Positions 17,417 to 25,398 of a stretch of DNA of 64,000 nt are shown here, in pieces. Origin of the DNA: CAG-791 sp963605745 (GTDB lineage Bacteria; Bacillota; Clostridia; Lachnospirales; Lachnospiraceae); the NCBI GenBank assembly GCA_963605745.1, contig CAVCWT010000009.1:1-64000 (forward strand). The letters run 5' to 3'. Every line of letters begins with the position of its first letter. Position 1 is the first letter of the stretch. The notes under the pieces are model-generated. The model was not told the DNA's origin. It saw nothing but the letters and a program-made list of their open reading frames with translations, and searched no databases. The position numbers and the translations under genes were made by a program.

Positions 17417-18733
17417 TCATTTCGTGATTCGAAATGCATCCCGAATTCTCTCATCTGCAAGGTCGAGCTCTGCAGCATCCTTACCTTCCAGAATGTAATA
17501 GCCTCGTCCCATAACGGAGGCTCCGTCCCGAACCTCTCCCAGGATGTCACCCGGCCGAATTCTGCATTCATAAGCGAGCAGCGGATATTCCTGTTCCAGC
17601 TGTGCTTTGTCCGGAATCGATACAACCCGTCCCGGCGGCAGGTCATAATACCGGATTCGGAGCTTGCGGATCTTTTGGGGCCGGAACAGCTTGCTTTTGA
17701 TACGTTCTCTTTCCGCTTCCGAAAAAGAGACTGCATTCATTTCTGAATCAGGTTTCGCATTAGGTTCCGGATTCATTCCCGAATTCATTTCCGGAACAGC
17801 CAGTTTTAAAAAATCCTCCACCAGGGTTACGCCGCTGGCAAGCGGTGTGAAAAGATTGGACAGGTTGTGCCCGGACGGCCTTGCCGATGTCTCAATGACA
17901 AAGGGTCCATCATCCGGGATCCTCCGAATCACATCCGCATGCACCACACAGTTTTCAAAGCCGATCACTTCCCCCATCCGCTGCATCTGTTCAATGCACG
18001 CCGCATAAAATGCCGACTCTTCTTCCGGCAGGACAGATTCGTATCCCACACATTGACGATACGGCGGCGGCGTGTTTTTTTTGCTCCGAAGGAGCACCAT
18101 GCGAAACTCGCCGTCTACATAGGCGCCGTCAATGCCATACTCCGGACCCGCAGCGCAGGTCTCTGCAATATAATCTTCTTCCAGAGCCTTTTCTCCTGCG
18201 CAGATTTCATAGCGAAGGAGGCATTCCAGCTCCTGATCGTTTCCGCAGATCTCAACGCTCCTGCTGCCGGAACCATAGCGCGGCTTTACTACCACCGGAT
18301 ACTCGGTCAGCTGATCCAACAGCTCCTGCATGGCAGTCCCGTATTTCATGCCCTCCGGCAGCAGAATCTGCTGCGCATCCCGCAGGCCTTCCCGGAACAG
18401 TTCCTGGTGAAAGAGATATTTGTCCGTACAGATGGATGCTGCCTTTTGGGACACGCCGACCAGTCCATAGCGGTCATTCACAGCCCCGACCGTTGTCAGG
18501 CAATGACCAATGGGAGCAGGCAGCACCACTGAAGGCTCCACGGCATCGGTAATGCGGTACACCGCCTCCAGATCATTGATATCCACATGATGCGCCGCTT
18601 CTGCCCGGGACATGCCGGCTGCATTTGCATTGCCGTCCAGGGCATCGACATGCAGTCCATAGCGATGTGCCAGATCGATGGAGAAAATGGCCTCCTCGTT
18701 AGCTCCGATGACCACTGCATTGTGTGTGTTCAT
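17417..18733 (-). CDS. ATP-grasp carboxylate-amine ligase-like protein in the nonulosonic acid locus
   Basis: Probably forms an amide or ester with an amino acid or sugar using ATP. An N-terminal Rossmann-like preATP domain (AVVIGANEEAIFSIDLAHRYG) is followed by the ATP-grasp core: DKYLFHQELFREG, YPVVVKPRYGSGSRSV (ATP-binding Lys), and the metal site FVIETSARPSGHNLSNLF near residue 310. A Met/Asn/Pro-rich degenerate insertion lies near 340-365. The ATG at 18733 begins MNTHNAVVIGA; the 34 upstream codons are rejected. First gene of the pse series on the minus strand. No partner of known specificity is nearby, so the substrate is open. Confidence 0.75.
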   Translation of the reverse strand: MNTHNAVVIGANEEAIFSIDLAHRYGLHVDALDGNANAAGMSRAEAAHHVDINDLEAVYRITDAVEPSVVLPAPIGHCLTTVGAVNDRYGLVGVSQKAASICTDKYLFHQELFREGLRDAQQILLPEGMKYGTAMQELLDQLTEYPVVVKPRYGSGSRSVEICGNDQELECLLRYEICAGEKALEEDYIAETCAAGPEYGIDGAYVDGEFRMVLLRSKKNTPPPYRQCVGYESVLPEEESAFYAACIEQMQRMGEVIGFENCVVHADVIRRIPDDGPFVIETSARPSGHNLSNLFTPLASGVTLVEDFLKLAVPEMNSGMNPEPNAKPDSEMNAVSFSEAERERIKSKLFRPQKIRKLRIRYYDLPPGRVVSIPDKAQLEQEYPLLAYECRIRPGDILGEVRDGASVMGRGYYILEGKDAAELDLADERIRDAFRITK

Positions 18734-18771
18734 AGGTTTCTTCTGATCCTCCTTGTTGCCACCTCGCCTCC

Positions 18772-18793
18772 CGGTACAGCGTTTGCAAAATAA
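18772..18793. repeat. Family B repeat core
   Basis: Contains GGTACAGCGTTTGCAAAATA, identical to the cores at 9758 (inverted) and 60252. It sits in the gap between mnmA and the ATP-grasp gene, beside a family A element. Confidence 0.55.
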
Positions 18794-18805
18794 AAAGCGG
18801 TAACT

Positions 18806-18894
18806 ATTTAGCGCCCACCGGAAGGTTTCAATCATGAATCTTTCCGCGAGGCGGCCAGTTCATATCGAAATCGCCAGGTGCTAAACAGATACAA
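18806..18894. repeat. Family A structured repeat (reverse orientation)
   Basis: Ends in GGTGCTAAACAGATACAAA, the reverse complement of the family A terminus TTTGTATCTGTTYAGCAMC. Next to it is the conserved hairpin with TTTC..ATCATGAAT paired to TTCATAT..GAAA. The other end reads TTTAGCGCC. Lies between mnmA and the ATP-grasp gene. Confidence 0.6.
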
Positions 18895-18909
18895 AAAGCG
18901 CAGCGTCTG

Positions 18910-19998
18910 TTACTGAATACTGCCTCCGCACAGGATGTGCTCTCCGTCATAAAAAACAGCCGCCTGCCCCGGCGTAACAGCCCGAACCTTCTGTTCGAAT
19001 TTGGCCGTGATGGTATCCTCCCCGGTCCTTGTCAGAACACAGGGCACAGCCTTTGCTCCGTAGCGAATCTTGCCGGCAGCCGTCATGCTGGCCCCGATGG
19101 GCAGCTCCTTTTCATCGACGGCCATGAAATTGAGCTCACTGCATGTCAGCTCATCGGTAAAAACGTCCTCGTTCTCTCCAATAAACACCGTATTGGTTTG
19201 CGGGTCAATCCCCGTTACGAATACCGGATGCCCCATGGCCAATCCGAGGCCCTTTCGTTGACCTACGGTGTAATGGATGATGCCCTTATGCGGTCCCAGA
19301 TCCGTCCCGTCGCGGTACACAAATCGTCCCGGCCCCGGCACCGATTCCTTGGCGTTTCGCTCTACGTATCCTGCATAATCATCATCTGCGACAAAGCAGA
19401 TCTCTTCGCTGTCCGGTTTTGCTGCAACCGGAATTCCGATCTCACGCGCCATTTGCCGGATCTCTTCCTTGTGGTAATCTCCCACAGGCATCAGCGTATG
19501 CTCCAGCTGTTCCTGCGTCAGGCGGTACAGTGCATAGGTCTGATCCTTGGCTGCCGTCACGGAATTGCGAATGGTGTACCTGCCGGAGGAGAGCTGTTCA
19601 ATTCTGGCATAATGGCCGGTCGCAATGAATTTTGCCCCGATCTCACCTGCCTTATGAAGAAGTGCCTCCCATTTTACATAGCGGTTGCAGGCAATACATG
19701 GATTCGGCGTTCTGCCCTTTACATACTCGCTCGTAAAATAATCAATGACCTTTTCCTGGAAGATCTCACGGAATCCCATGACATAGTACGGAATTCCCAG
19801 AATTCCGCATACTCGTCTCGCATCATCTACTGCACTCTGCCCACAGCACCCCCCCTCCCGTTCCATCTGAAGGGAACAGGCTGCATCCCAGACCTGCATG
19901 GTGACGCCGATCACTTCATATCCCTGTAACTGCAAAAGGTATGCCGCGACGGAGGAATCCACCCCGCCGGACATACCCACGATCACTCGATCTGCCAT
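18910..19998 (-). CDS. mnmA: tRNA-specific 2-thiouridylase
   Basis: Thiolates U34 of tRNA-Lys, -Glu and -Gln. The PP-loop VIVGMSGGVDSSVAAYLL begins at residue 5; the first catalytic Cys is in TPNPCIACNRYVKW and the second in SEEICFVADDDY. The C-terminal beta-barrel contains GLGLAMGHPVFVTGID. About 362 residues from the ATG at 19998, chosen because it is preceded by GGAG at good spacing and starts MADRVIVGMSGG; the frame is open 12 codons further. No cysteine desulfurase gene is adjacent. Confidence 0.94.
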   Translation of the reverse strand: MADRVIVGMSGGVDSSVAAYLLQLQGYEVIGVTMQVWDAACSLQMEREGGCCGQSAVDDARRVCGILGIPYYVMGFREIFQEKVIDYFTSEYVKGRTPNPCIACNRYVKWEALLHKAGEIGAKFIATGHYARIEQLSSGRYTIRNSVTAAKDQTYALYRLTQEQLEHTLMPVGDYHKEEIRQMAREIGIPVAAKPDSEEICFVADDDYAGYVERNAKESVPGPGRFVYRDGTDLGPHKGIIHYTVGQRKGLGLAMGHPVFVTGIDPQTNTVFIGENEDVFTDELTCSELNFMAVDEKELPIGASMTAAGKIRYGAKAVPCVLTRTGEDTITAKFEQKVRAVTPGQAAVFYDGEHILCGGSIQ

Positions 19999-20155
19999 AC
20001 TGTTCTCCATTCCGCAGGTTGTGGCCAAACGCATTTTTATCCAATTGATAACGGTTTAGCGACCATTTCGATTTTGGTACTCGAAGATGCCCGATGGCCT
20101 CTTCTCCAACCTGCCTTTTCCCGGATCTCATGAAACATTTTCCTCTGCGGTTTTC

Positions 20156-21250
20156 TCATTCTTCTGAGTCAGCTGCAGCGGCATTCGAATTCTCCGAATC
20201 TGCATCCCCGGCATTCTCAGCATCCGAGGAGCCTCCCTCTGCGGCATCGCTCCCTTCAGAATCGGATGATGCCTCTTTGGTAGTGTCCTCTGTCGTTTCT
20301 GTCACTTCCGGCTCAATCCGGTTAAAATACTCAGCCTTAACATAAGCCGACTGTCCGTTATAAATAATCTCGCTCCAGCCATCCGAGAGCTCCTCAACGA
20401 GCTGGAACCGATCGCCTTTCGAGGCCGAACCGATTCTGGTTCCGTCCGCAGAGGACGACTTGCGAATATTGATATTGTCCGACGCTGCCTCCAGGTAGAC
20501 CGTATTCTCGTCGGTCTGATTCCTGCTCTCATTCAGAGCCGCCAGCTGCTGTCCCACGGAGATATCAATGGTAGAAGCGATCTGATCCAGGTAATCCGCC
20601 AGCTCCGCATCCGATGCCAGCAGCTCGTTATACTCTGCCGCCGTCTGATTGTTCAGATCCACAACATCATCCTGTACGGAAACCTCCTGAATGTATTCCG
20701 ATACTGCTGCCGGCTGCGTCTCATCATTGTTGATATAAAGAGATCCGTCCTCCTTCGTGCAGACATACATAGTCTGCAGTCCCGGAATCTGCCAGTCTCT
20801 GTCCGTCATCTTGAGCTTGGTGTATACATAGGCCACATAAGAGCCATCTACCGGCCCCGTCTTGGTATAAACATCCACCTGCGTATAGCTATCGATGTAG
20901 TTGGCCAGCTCCTGCACGCGGATCTTTTCCTCATCGGAGAGCTCAGAGCTCATGCTCTGAATGGCATCTGCATCACCGTCTGCCACCGCCTGATAATAAT
21001 TCGTCATTAAGGAATTGACCGCGTCGTAGGCGTTGAGCTCCATCTCAACATCCTCAGCCGACGTCTCTGTACTGGCCTGTGCTGCTGCCTTCTCTTCCTC
21101 TGCCGCCCGGCTCCCTCTGCGCAGTCCAAAGGCAAGGCCAAAGGTCAGCAAAAGGCACAACAGCAAAAATAACGGCATCACCACTTTTTTGTGTCTGCCG
21201 ACAAAATCTCTCGTATCGTAATAGATATCCAGTAACCGATCTCGGAACAT
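20156..21250 (-). CDS. Single-pass membrane protein with extracellular bacterial SH3 domain
   Basis: Type II membrane topology: a basic cytoplasmic start of about 24 residues, one hydrophobic helix (VVMPLFLLLCLLLTFGLAFGL, residues 24-44), then an extracytoplasmic part. A helical, NTF2-like region (about 70-200) with NSLMTNYYQAVADGDADAIQ is followed by an SH3b domain at roughly 253-308 (INIRKSSSADGTRIGSASKGDRFQLV). The C-terminus is a Ser/Glu/Asp-rich tail of about 50 residues. SH3b domains often bind peptidoglycan, so a cell-wall role is likely, but the function is unknown. It stands alone between mnmA and tRNA-Arg. Confidence 0.75.
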   Translation of the reverse strand: MFRDRLLDIYYDTRDFVGRHKKVVMPLFLLLCLLLTFGLAFGLRRGSRAAEEEKAAAQASTETSAEDVEMELNAYDAVNSLMTNYYQAVADGDADAIQSMSSELSDEEKIRVQELANYIDSYTQVDVYTKTGPVDGSYVAYVYTKLKMTDRDWQIPGLQTMYVCTKEDGSLYINNDETQPAAVSEYIQEVSVQDDVVDLNNQTAAEYNELLASDAELADYLDQIASTIDISVGQQLAALNESRNQTDENTVYLEAASDNINIRKSSSADGTRIGSASKGDRFQLVEELSDGWSEIIYNGQSAYVKAEYFNRIEPEVTETTEDTTKEASSDSEGSDAAEGGSSDAENAGDADSENSNAAAADSEE

Positions 21251-21384
21251 GCTCTTCTCTCAGTCTCTTATTGGCGTCTCTTATTGACATCCTTCCCCCG
21301 ACATCCTTCGAGGTTTTGGTCAACAGCCATTATACCTGTATTCCGACATAAAATGAAGGCAGCGGGCTTACCGCTGTAACAAAT

Positions 21385-21422
21385 GAGCCGCCGCACCAGG
21401 CTGTTGCTTCGTGCGGCGGCTC
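21385..21422 (-). terminator. Hairpin downstream of tRNA-Arg
   Basis: Twelve-base arms GAGCCGCCGCAC / GTGCGGCGGCTC form a very stable stem 10 bases past the tRNA 3' end on the minus strand, followed by ATTTGTTAC. It most likely ends the tRNA transcript although the T-run is weak. Confidence 0.6.
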
Positions 21423-21431
21423 TATTCTCTA

Positions 21432-21503
21432 TGCGTCCGACAGGAATCGAACCTGCATTAAAGGCGTCGGAGGCCTTCGTTCTATCCATTAGACTACGGA
21501 CGC
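21432..21503 (-). tRNA. tRNA-Arg (CCG)
   Basis: Minus-strand cloverleaf of 72 nt: acceptor GCGTCCG / CGGACGC, anticodon stem AAGGC / GCCTT with the loop CTCCGAC giving anticodon CCG (reads CGG), T arm containing GGTTCGATTCC. Discriminator base A; the 3' CCA is not encoded. Lies just downstream of thrS. Confidence 0.92.
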
Positions 21504-21507
21504 ATGT

Positions 21508-21537
21508 GGTTCGCAAAGGGAAATTTCTTTGCGAACC
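21508..21537. other. Hairpin between thrS and tRNA-Arg
   Basis: Inverted repeat GGTTCGCAAAG / CTTTGCGAACC with a short loop, 5 bases from the tRNA 5' end. No T-run follows. Could be an RNA processing stem separating thrS mRNA from the tRNA precursor. Confidence 0.5.
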
Positions 21538-21631
21538 TGTTTAGATTAACATATTGGTCTGCGAATCTCAAGAGGTAATTCGGAGGGCATTCTGCCGCCA
21601 CCCTGCTTCCGGCTGGTGCGTGAACAGTCTC

Positions 21632-23413
21632 TTAATCCTCTAAGGACTCGATCAGGTCCAGGCTGTGCTCTTCGCACATGCGGTCACACAGATCCAGGAA
21701 CTCATCCAGCGGTACGTTGTTCAGCTGCTTGTTGCCGCGGATATTGATGGAAACGGTGCGGTTTGCCGCCTCGTTGTCGCCCAGAACCAGAATGTAGGGA
21801 TCCTTGTACGTCTTGAATCCTTTGATCTTGGTCTTCATGTTATTGTCGGAATAGTCAGCCTCGACGCGCAGTCCGTTCTTGCGGCAAAGGGCAGCCACTT
21901 CCTTTGCGTACTCGTTGTGCTCCGGACGAATCGGAACAATGCCGATCTGCATCGGAGACATCCAGAAGGGGAAACTCCCCTTAAAGTTCTCTGTGATGAT
22001 GCCGATGAACCGCTCCATGGAGCCAAAGATTGCGCGGTGAATCATAACGGGCTGTTTCTGGGTGCCGTCTGCAGCGGTATATTTCATGCCAAAGTTCAGG
22101 GGCAGCTGGAAGTCGAGCTGGATGGTCCCCATCTGCCACTCGCGGCCCAGTGCATCCTTCATCTTAAGGTCGATCTTGGGGCCGTAGAAGGCACCGTCGC
22201 CTTCGTTGATTTCAAAGCCGCCCTCGCCGTATTTATCCATCAGGATCTTCTTGAGGTCGTCCTCTGCCTGATTCCAGGTGTTGATATCACCCATGAAATC
22301 ATCCGGGCGAGTGGAGAGTTCTGCACCATAGGTCAGTCCAAAGGTCCCGTAAATCTGCGTTGCAATGTCCATGATGTCATTGATCTCGGACGCAATCTGA
22401 TCCTCTGTCACCAGAATATGGGCGTCATCCTGGCGGAACTGCTGCACACGGAAGAGGCCGTTTAACTCGCCGCTCTTCTCCTTGCGGTGAATGACATCCA
22501 CCTGGTTGATGCGAAGAGGCAGATCCTTGTAGGAGCGGGGCTTGGTCTGATAAACCTTGATGGCGTTCGGGCAGTTCATCGGCTTTAATGCATAGGTCTC
22601 CTCCTCCGATGCGCCTTCTGCCGGAGGGATAATGAACATGCCATCCTGATAATGAGCCCAATGTCCTGAGGTCTCCCACAGCTCCTTTTTCGAAATCACA
22701 GGACCGGAAATCTCCTGATACCCGTGTTCCTCATGAATGCCTCTCCAGAAGGTCAGAAGGGCATTGAACAGCTTCCAGCCTCTGGGCAGCCAATAGGGCA
22801 TACCCGGTGCTGTCGGGTCAAAATAGAACAACTCCTGCTGTTTGCCGATGATCTTGTGATCGCGTTCTTTTGCCTCGCGAATGAAGTCCTTATGAGCCTT
22901 CAGTCCAGCCTTGTCCGAGAAAGCATAGGCATATACACGGGTCATCTGATCTCTGTGCTCATCACCTCTCCAGTATGCACCGGATACACTGCGCAGCTCA
23001 AAGGCCGCCGACAAAAGATCCTGGGAATTCTCTACGTGCGGTCCGCGGCACAGATCCACGTAGTCCTCACCGGTATAGTAAATGGTAATGATCTCATCCT
23101 CCGGCAGATCCTGAATCAGCTCCATTTTGAAGCGCTGATCCTTAAAGATTTCGGAAGCCTCAGCCTTGGATACCTCTTTTCTGGTCCAGTTCTCTTTGCG
23201 CTTTAAAATCTCGCGCATCTTGTCCTCGATCTTTTTAAAATCAGCCTCCTGAATCGTTGCGCCCTCCGGCAGAACAAAATCATAATAGAATCCGTCATCA
23301 ATCTGCGGCCCGATGGCATACTGTGTCTCCTTGCCATACAGTTCAATGACTGCCTTCGCCAGAATATGGGCCAGGGAATGACGATATACCTCCAGATACT
23401 GTTCTCTTTCCAT
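21632..23413 (-). CDS. thrS: Threonyl-tRNA synthetase lacking the TGS domain
   Basis: Charges tRNA-Thr. The 593 residues start directly at the editing domain (RHSLAHILAKAV, then LCRGPHVENS), so the N-terminal TGS domain found in most bacterial ThrS is absent. The class II core shows MNCPNAIKVY (zinc Cys), FRVQQFRQDDAHIL (motif 2, zinc His), and HRAIFGSMERFIGI (motif 3). A C-terminal anticodon-binding domain ends with DLIESLED. The start is firm: an AGAAGGAGGAAGC ribosome site precedes the ATG. Expression is controlled by the T-box leader at 23603-23840. Confidence 0.95.
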   Translation of the reverse strand: MEREQYLEVYRHSLAHILAKAVIELYGKETQYAIGPQIDDGFYYDFVLPEGATIQEADFKKIEDKMREILKRKENWTRKEVSKAEASEIFKDQRFKMELIQDLPEDEIITIYYTGEDYVDLCRGPHVENSQDLLSAAFELRSVSGAYWRGDEHRDQMTRVYAYAFSDKAGLKAHKDFIREAKERDHKIIGKQQELFYFDPTAPGMPYWLPRGWKLFNALLTFWRGIHEEHGYQEISGPVISKKELWETSGHWAHYQDGMFIIPPAEGASEEETYALKPMNCPNAIKVYQTKPRSYKDLPLRINQVDVIHRKEKSGELNGLFRVQQFRQDDAHILVTEDQIASEINDIMDIATQIYGTFGLTYGAELSTRPDDFMGDINTWNQAEDDLKKILMDKYGEGGFEINEGDGAFYGPKIDLKMKDALGREWQMGTIQLDFQLPLNFGMKYTAADGTQKQPVMIHRAIFGSMERFIGIITENFKGSFPFWMSPMQIGIVPIRPEHNEYAKEVAALCRKNGLRVEADYSDNNMKTKIKGFKTYKDPYILVLGDNEAANRTVSINIRGNKQLNNVPLDEFLDLCDRMCEEHSLDLIESLED

Positions 23414-23458
23414 TGCTTCCTCCTTCTATTACATAACTACACTGAACTGTAACAGTCC

Positions 23459-23597
23459 TTGTTCAGCACACCTCTTGGTTTTCCTGCGGAAAACGAGGAT
23501 GCAGCTGGCCAGAGGTCTTTCGGACCCCGGCCACCTGGTTTCAATCGCGAATCCGTCCTCGGGCGGCCGATTCGCGCTGACTCCCACGTGCTGAACA
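23459..23597. repeat. Family A cloverleaf repeat between thrS and its T-box terminator
   Basis: Bounded by GTTCAGCAC and GTGCTGAAC. Inside are three hairpins: GGTTTTCC / GGAAAAC; GGCC..GGTC / GACC..GGCC; GCGAATC / GATTCGC. Order and size match the element at 27495 read in reverse, while most stem sequences differ. Confidence 0.65.
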
Positions 23598-23602
23598 TCA
23601 GC

Positions 23603-23840
23603 AAAAACGCCCCTGACACTGCAGCATATGCCACAGCATCAGGGGCGTATTATACGCGGTTCCACCCTGTTTTATTACTCATTCATGATGGTTACGGAAT
23701 CACCGGACCGGATTAGGGCCACTCAGAGCTGGTCTTCAAACTGTGTTCCGCCAGACTCCTTGCAGCATCCTGCGGATTGTCCTCCGCGGAGAAGTCCTCT
23801 CTGCGACGTTCGTACAGCTCTACTCGTCTCGTCATCGTGT
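23603..23840 (-). promoter_or_regulatory. T-box riboswitch leader of thrS
   Basis: The T-box sequence AGGGTGGAACCGCG is on the minus strand at 23655-23668. It is followed by an intrinsic terminator whose arms CGCCCCTGA / TCAGGGGCG end in TTTTT (23603-23647). Upstream, GACGAGACGAGTAG and GCAGAGAGG mark Stem I. An ACC triplet at 23731-23733 is a candidate threonine specifier codon. Uncharged tRNA-Thr should pair with the T-box and allow read-through into thrS. Confidence 0.9.
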
Positions 23841-23846
23841 TGGTTC

Positions 23847-23933
23847 GTTCAGCATCTCTCCATGTCCCAAAGGAACACGGATCCATTCAGCATCCGCATC
23901 TCGAATTTGCGTTGCAAATCGTCAGGTGCTGAA
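23847..23933. repeat. Family A repeat, reduced copy upstream of the T-box
   Basis: Starts GTTCAGCAT and ends CAGGTGCTGAAG. The right part read in reverse (CACCTGACGATTTGCAA) matches the 18806, 55388 and 58100 copies (CACCTGGCGATTTC). It lies between the DUF5688-like gene and the thrS leader. Confidence 0.5.
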
Positions 23934-23956
23934 GATTACGTTATGCATGATACCCT

Positions 23957-24610
23957 TCACCTGCAGAATTGTAAAGAGGAGATTCCTCCAAACCGTTCCA
24001 TTTCACCGCATTCTCTGCGGAACAGATACAGCGAATTGGCCAGGAAATCTCCGGGTAAAACCGCTGTCCGGTTGACCTCCATGATAACCGACAGAAGCTC
24101 CCCCGGCTCCCACAGCTGATCTGCCTGCATCAGGATCAGCTCATGCACAGAGCTGGGAATCACGTACAGATCTCCCTTCAGTCGTTCTGCAATCTCTGCC
24201 ATCAGTCCAGGATACAGCATGGTTGCCGCTCCATATCCTGCCTCCTTACAAGTCAGGACGTACAAAGGAACCGCCTCCTGCGGCAGGAAATCCTCCAACT
24301 GCAGAATTTCTCGCATCGGACGCAGGATCGGCGGATGGAGCCTTCTGCTCTCTAAAAGTGCCTGCCGAAGGAGTCCGTAACAGTCCAGCCCCCAGGCAGT
24401 CAGATCTTCCCGAAAAACCGGCATCGGATGATCCTCCTCTTTTCCTTCCTCCCCCACATAGAAAAAAGTGATTGCCAGATCCTCCCATTGAATATGAGCC
24501 AGATTCTCCAGTTCCTTTCGATAATGCTCATAGTTCAGCATCCTCACACAGATGCGGCTCTTGATCTCTTCATAGGTGTACTGCGTCGATAATAAAGTAA
24601 AACAATTCAT
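23957..24610 (-). CDS. DUF5688-like protein of unknown function
   Basis: A 217-residue soluble protein. The C-terminal half, with AATMLYPGLMAEIAERLKGDLYVIPSSVHELILM near residues 128-160, resembles DUF5688 proteins that are numerous in Lachnospiraceae; the DUF call is from memory of the pattern. No catalytic motif or signal peptide is seen. The ATG has a GGGGGAG ribosome site. It stands alone between efp and the thrS leader, and its role is unknown. It is shorter than many relatives, which usually have a longer N-terminal part. Confidence 0.65.
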   Translation of the reverse strand: MNCFTLLSTQYTYEEIKSRICVRMLNYEHYRKELENLAHIQWEDLAITFFYVGEEGKEEDHPMPVFREDLTAWGLDCYGLLRQALLESRRLHPPILRPMREILQLEDFLPQEAVPLYVLTCKEAGYGAATMLYPGLMAEIAERLKGDLYVIPSSVHELILMQADQLWEPGELLSVIMEVNRTAVLPGDFLANSLYLFRRECGEMERFGGISSLQFCR

Positions 24611-24669
24611 TAAATTTCTCCCCCTTGGAAACGATAATCAGAATCTATTCAGCACCGCCACAACAAAAG

Positions 24670-24708
24670 AAAGGCAGTGAAAACCTTTTTTGGTTTTCAC
24701 TGCCTTTT
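24670..24708 (-). terminator. Intrinsic terminator of efp
   Basis: Arms AAAGGCAGTGAAAACC / GGTTTTCACTGCCTTT with a T6 loop (A6 on the minus strand), about 50 bases after the efp stop. The minus strand continues with TCTTTTG. The T-rich flank on the other side makes it possibly bidirectional. Confidence 0.8.
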
Positions 24709-24756
24709 GAGATTCTGATAAAAATGATCGAAGAAACTAAGATCAAAGACGATCGA

Positions 24757-25314
24757 TTATGCTCTGGAAAGATACTCTCCGGTTCTGGTATCGATCTTGA
24801 TCTTATCGCCAATGTTGCAGAACAGCGGTACAGAAACCTGTGCTCCGGTCTCAACGGTTGCAGGCTTGGTAGCACCGGTAGCAGTATTGCCCTTAAAGCC
24901 AGGCTCGGTCTCAGTGATCTCGAGCTCTACGAACATCGGAGGCTCAATAGCGAATACATTGCCATTGTAGGAATCAACCTTAACCATGTCGTTCTCTTTG
25001 ACGAACTTCATGCTGTCACCGCAAACGTCAGCTCCAAGGCTGATCTGCTCGTAGGACTCTGTGTCCATGAAGGTCCACATATCGCCGTCCAGATACAGAT
25101 ACTGATAATCTCTGCGGTCGATACGTACCTGAGGGAACTTCTCAGTAGGACGGAAAGTTGTCTCAGTAACACCGCCGTTGATGATATCTTTCAGCTTAGT
25201 TCTAACGAAGGCTGCTCCCTTGCCGGGCTTAACATGCTGGAATTCAATAATCTCGTATACGTTACTATCCTTCTCGATGGTAACGCCGTTTCTAAAGTCA
25301 CTGGCTGTGATCAT
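24757..25314 (-). CDS. efp: Translation elongation factor P
   Basis: Relieves ribosome stalling at polyproline. 185 residues with the three OB-like domains; the tip loop is KPGKGAAFVRTK, with Lys32 as the residue modified in many bacteria. SYNGNVFAIEPPMFVELEITETEPG and the ending DKIKIDTRTGEYLSRA are family signatures. AGGAGG precedes the ATG by 8 bases. No EpmA or YmfI-type modification gene is adjacent. It ends at a clear terminator. Confidence 0.97.
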   Translation of the reverse strand: MITASDFRNGVTIEKDSNVYEIIEFQHVKPGKGAAFVRTKLKDIINGGVTETTFRPTEKFPQVRIDRRDYQYLYLDGDMWTFMDTESYEQISLGADVCGDSMKFVKENDMVKVDSYNGNVFAIEPPMFVELEITETEPGFKGNTATGATKPATVETGAQVSVPLFCNIGDKIKIDTRTGEYLSRA

Positions 25315-25398
25315 GTAGCAATCCTCCTGGAAATTAAAAAGTCACAATTACATGGCTCATGATACTCTGCCTGCGATGGTTTTTCAAGTGCGAAGTAT

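Noticed and set aside
20048..20098. Another family A copy upstream of mnmA (GGTTTAGCGACC)
   Set aside because: Only the terminal motif is similar; the hairpins and second end are not convincing.
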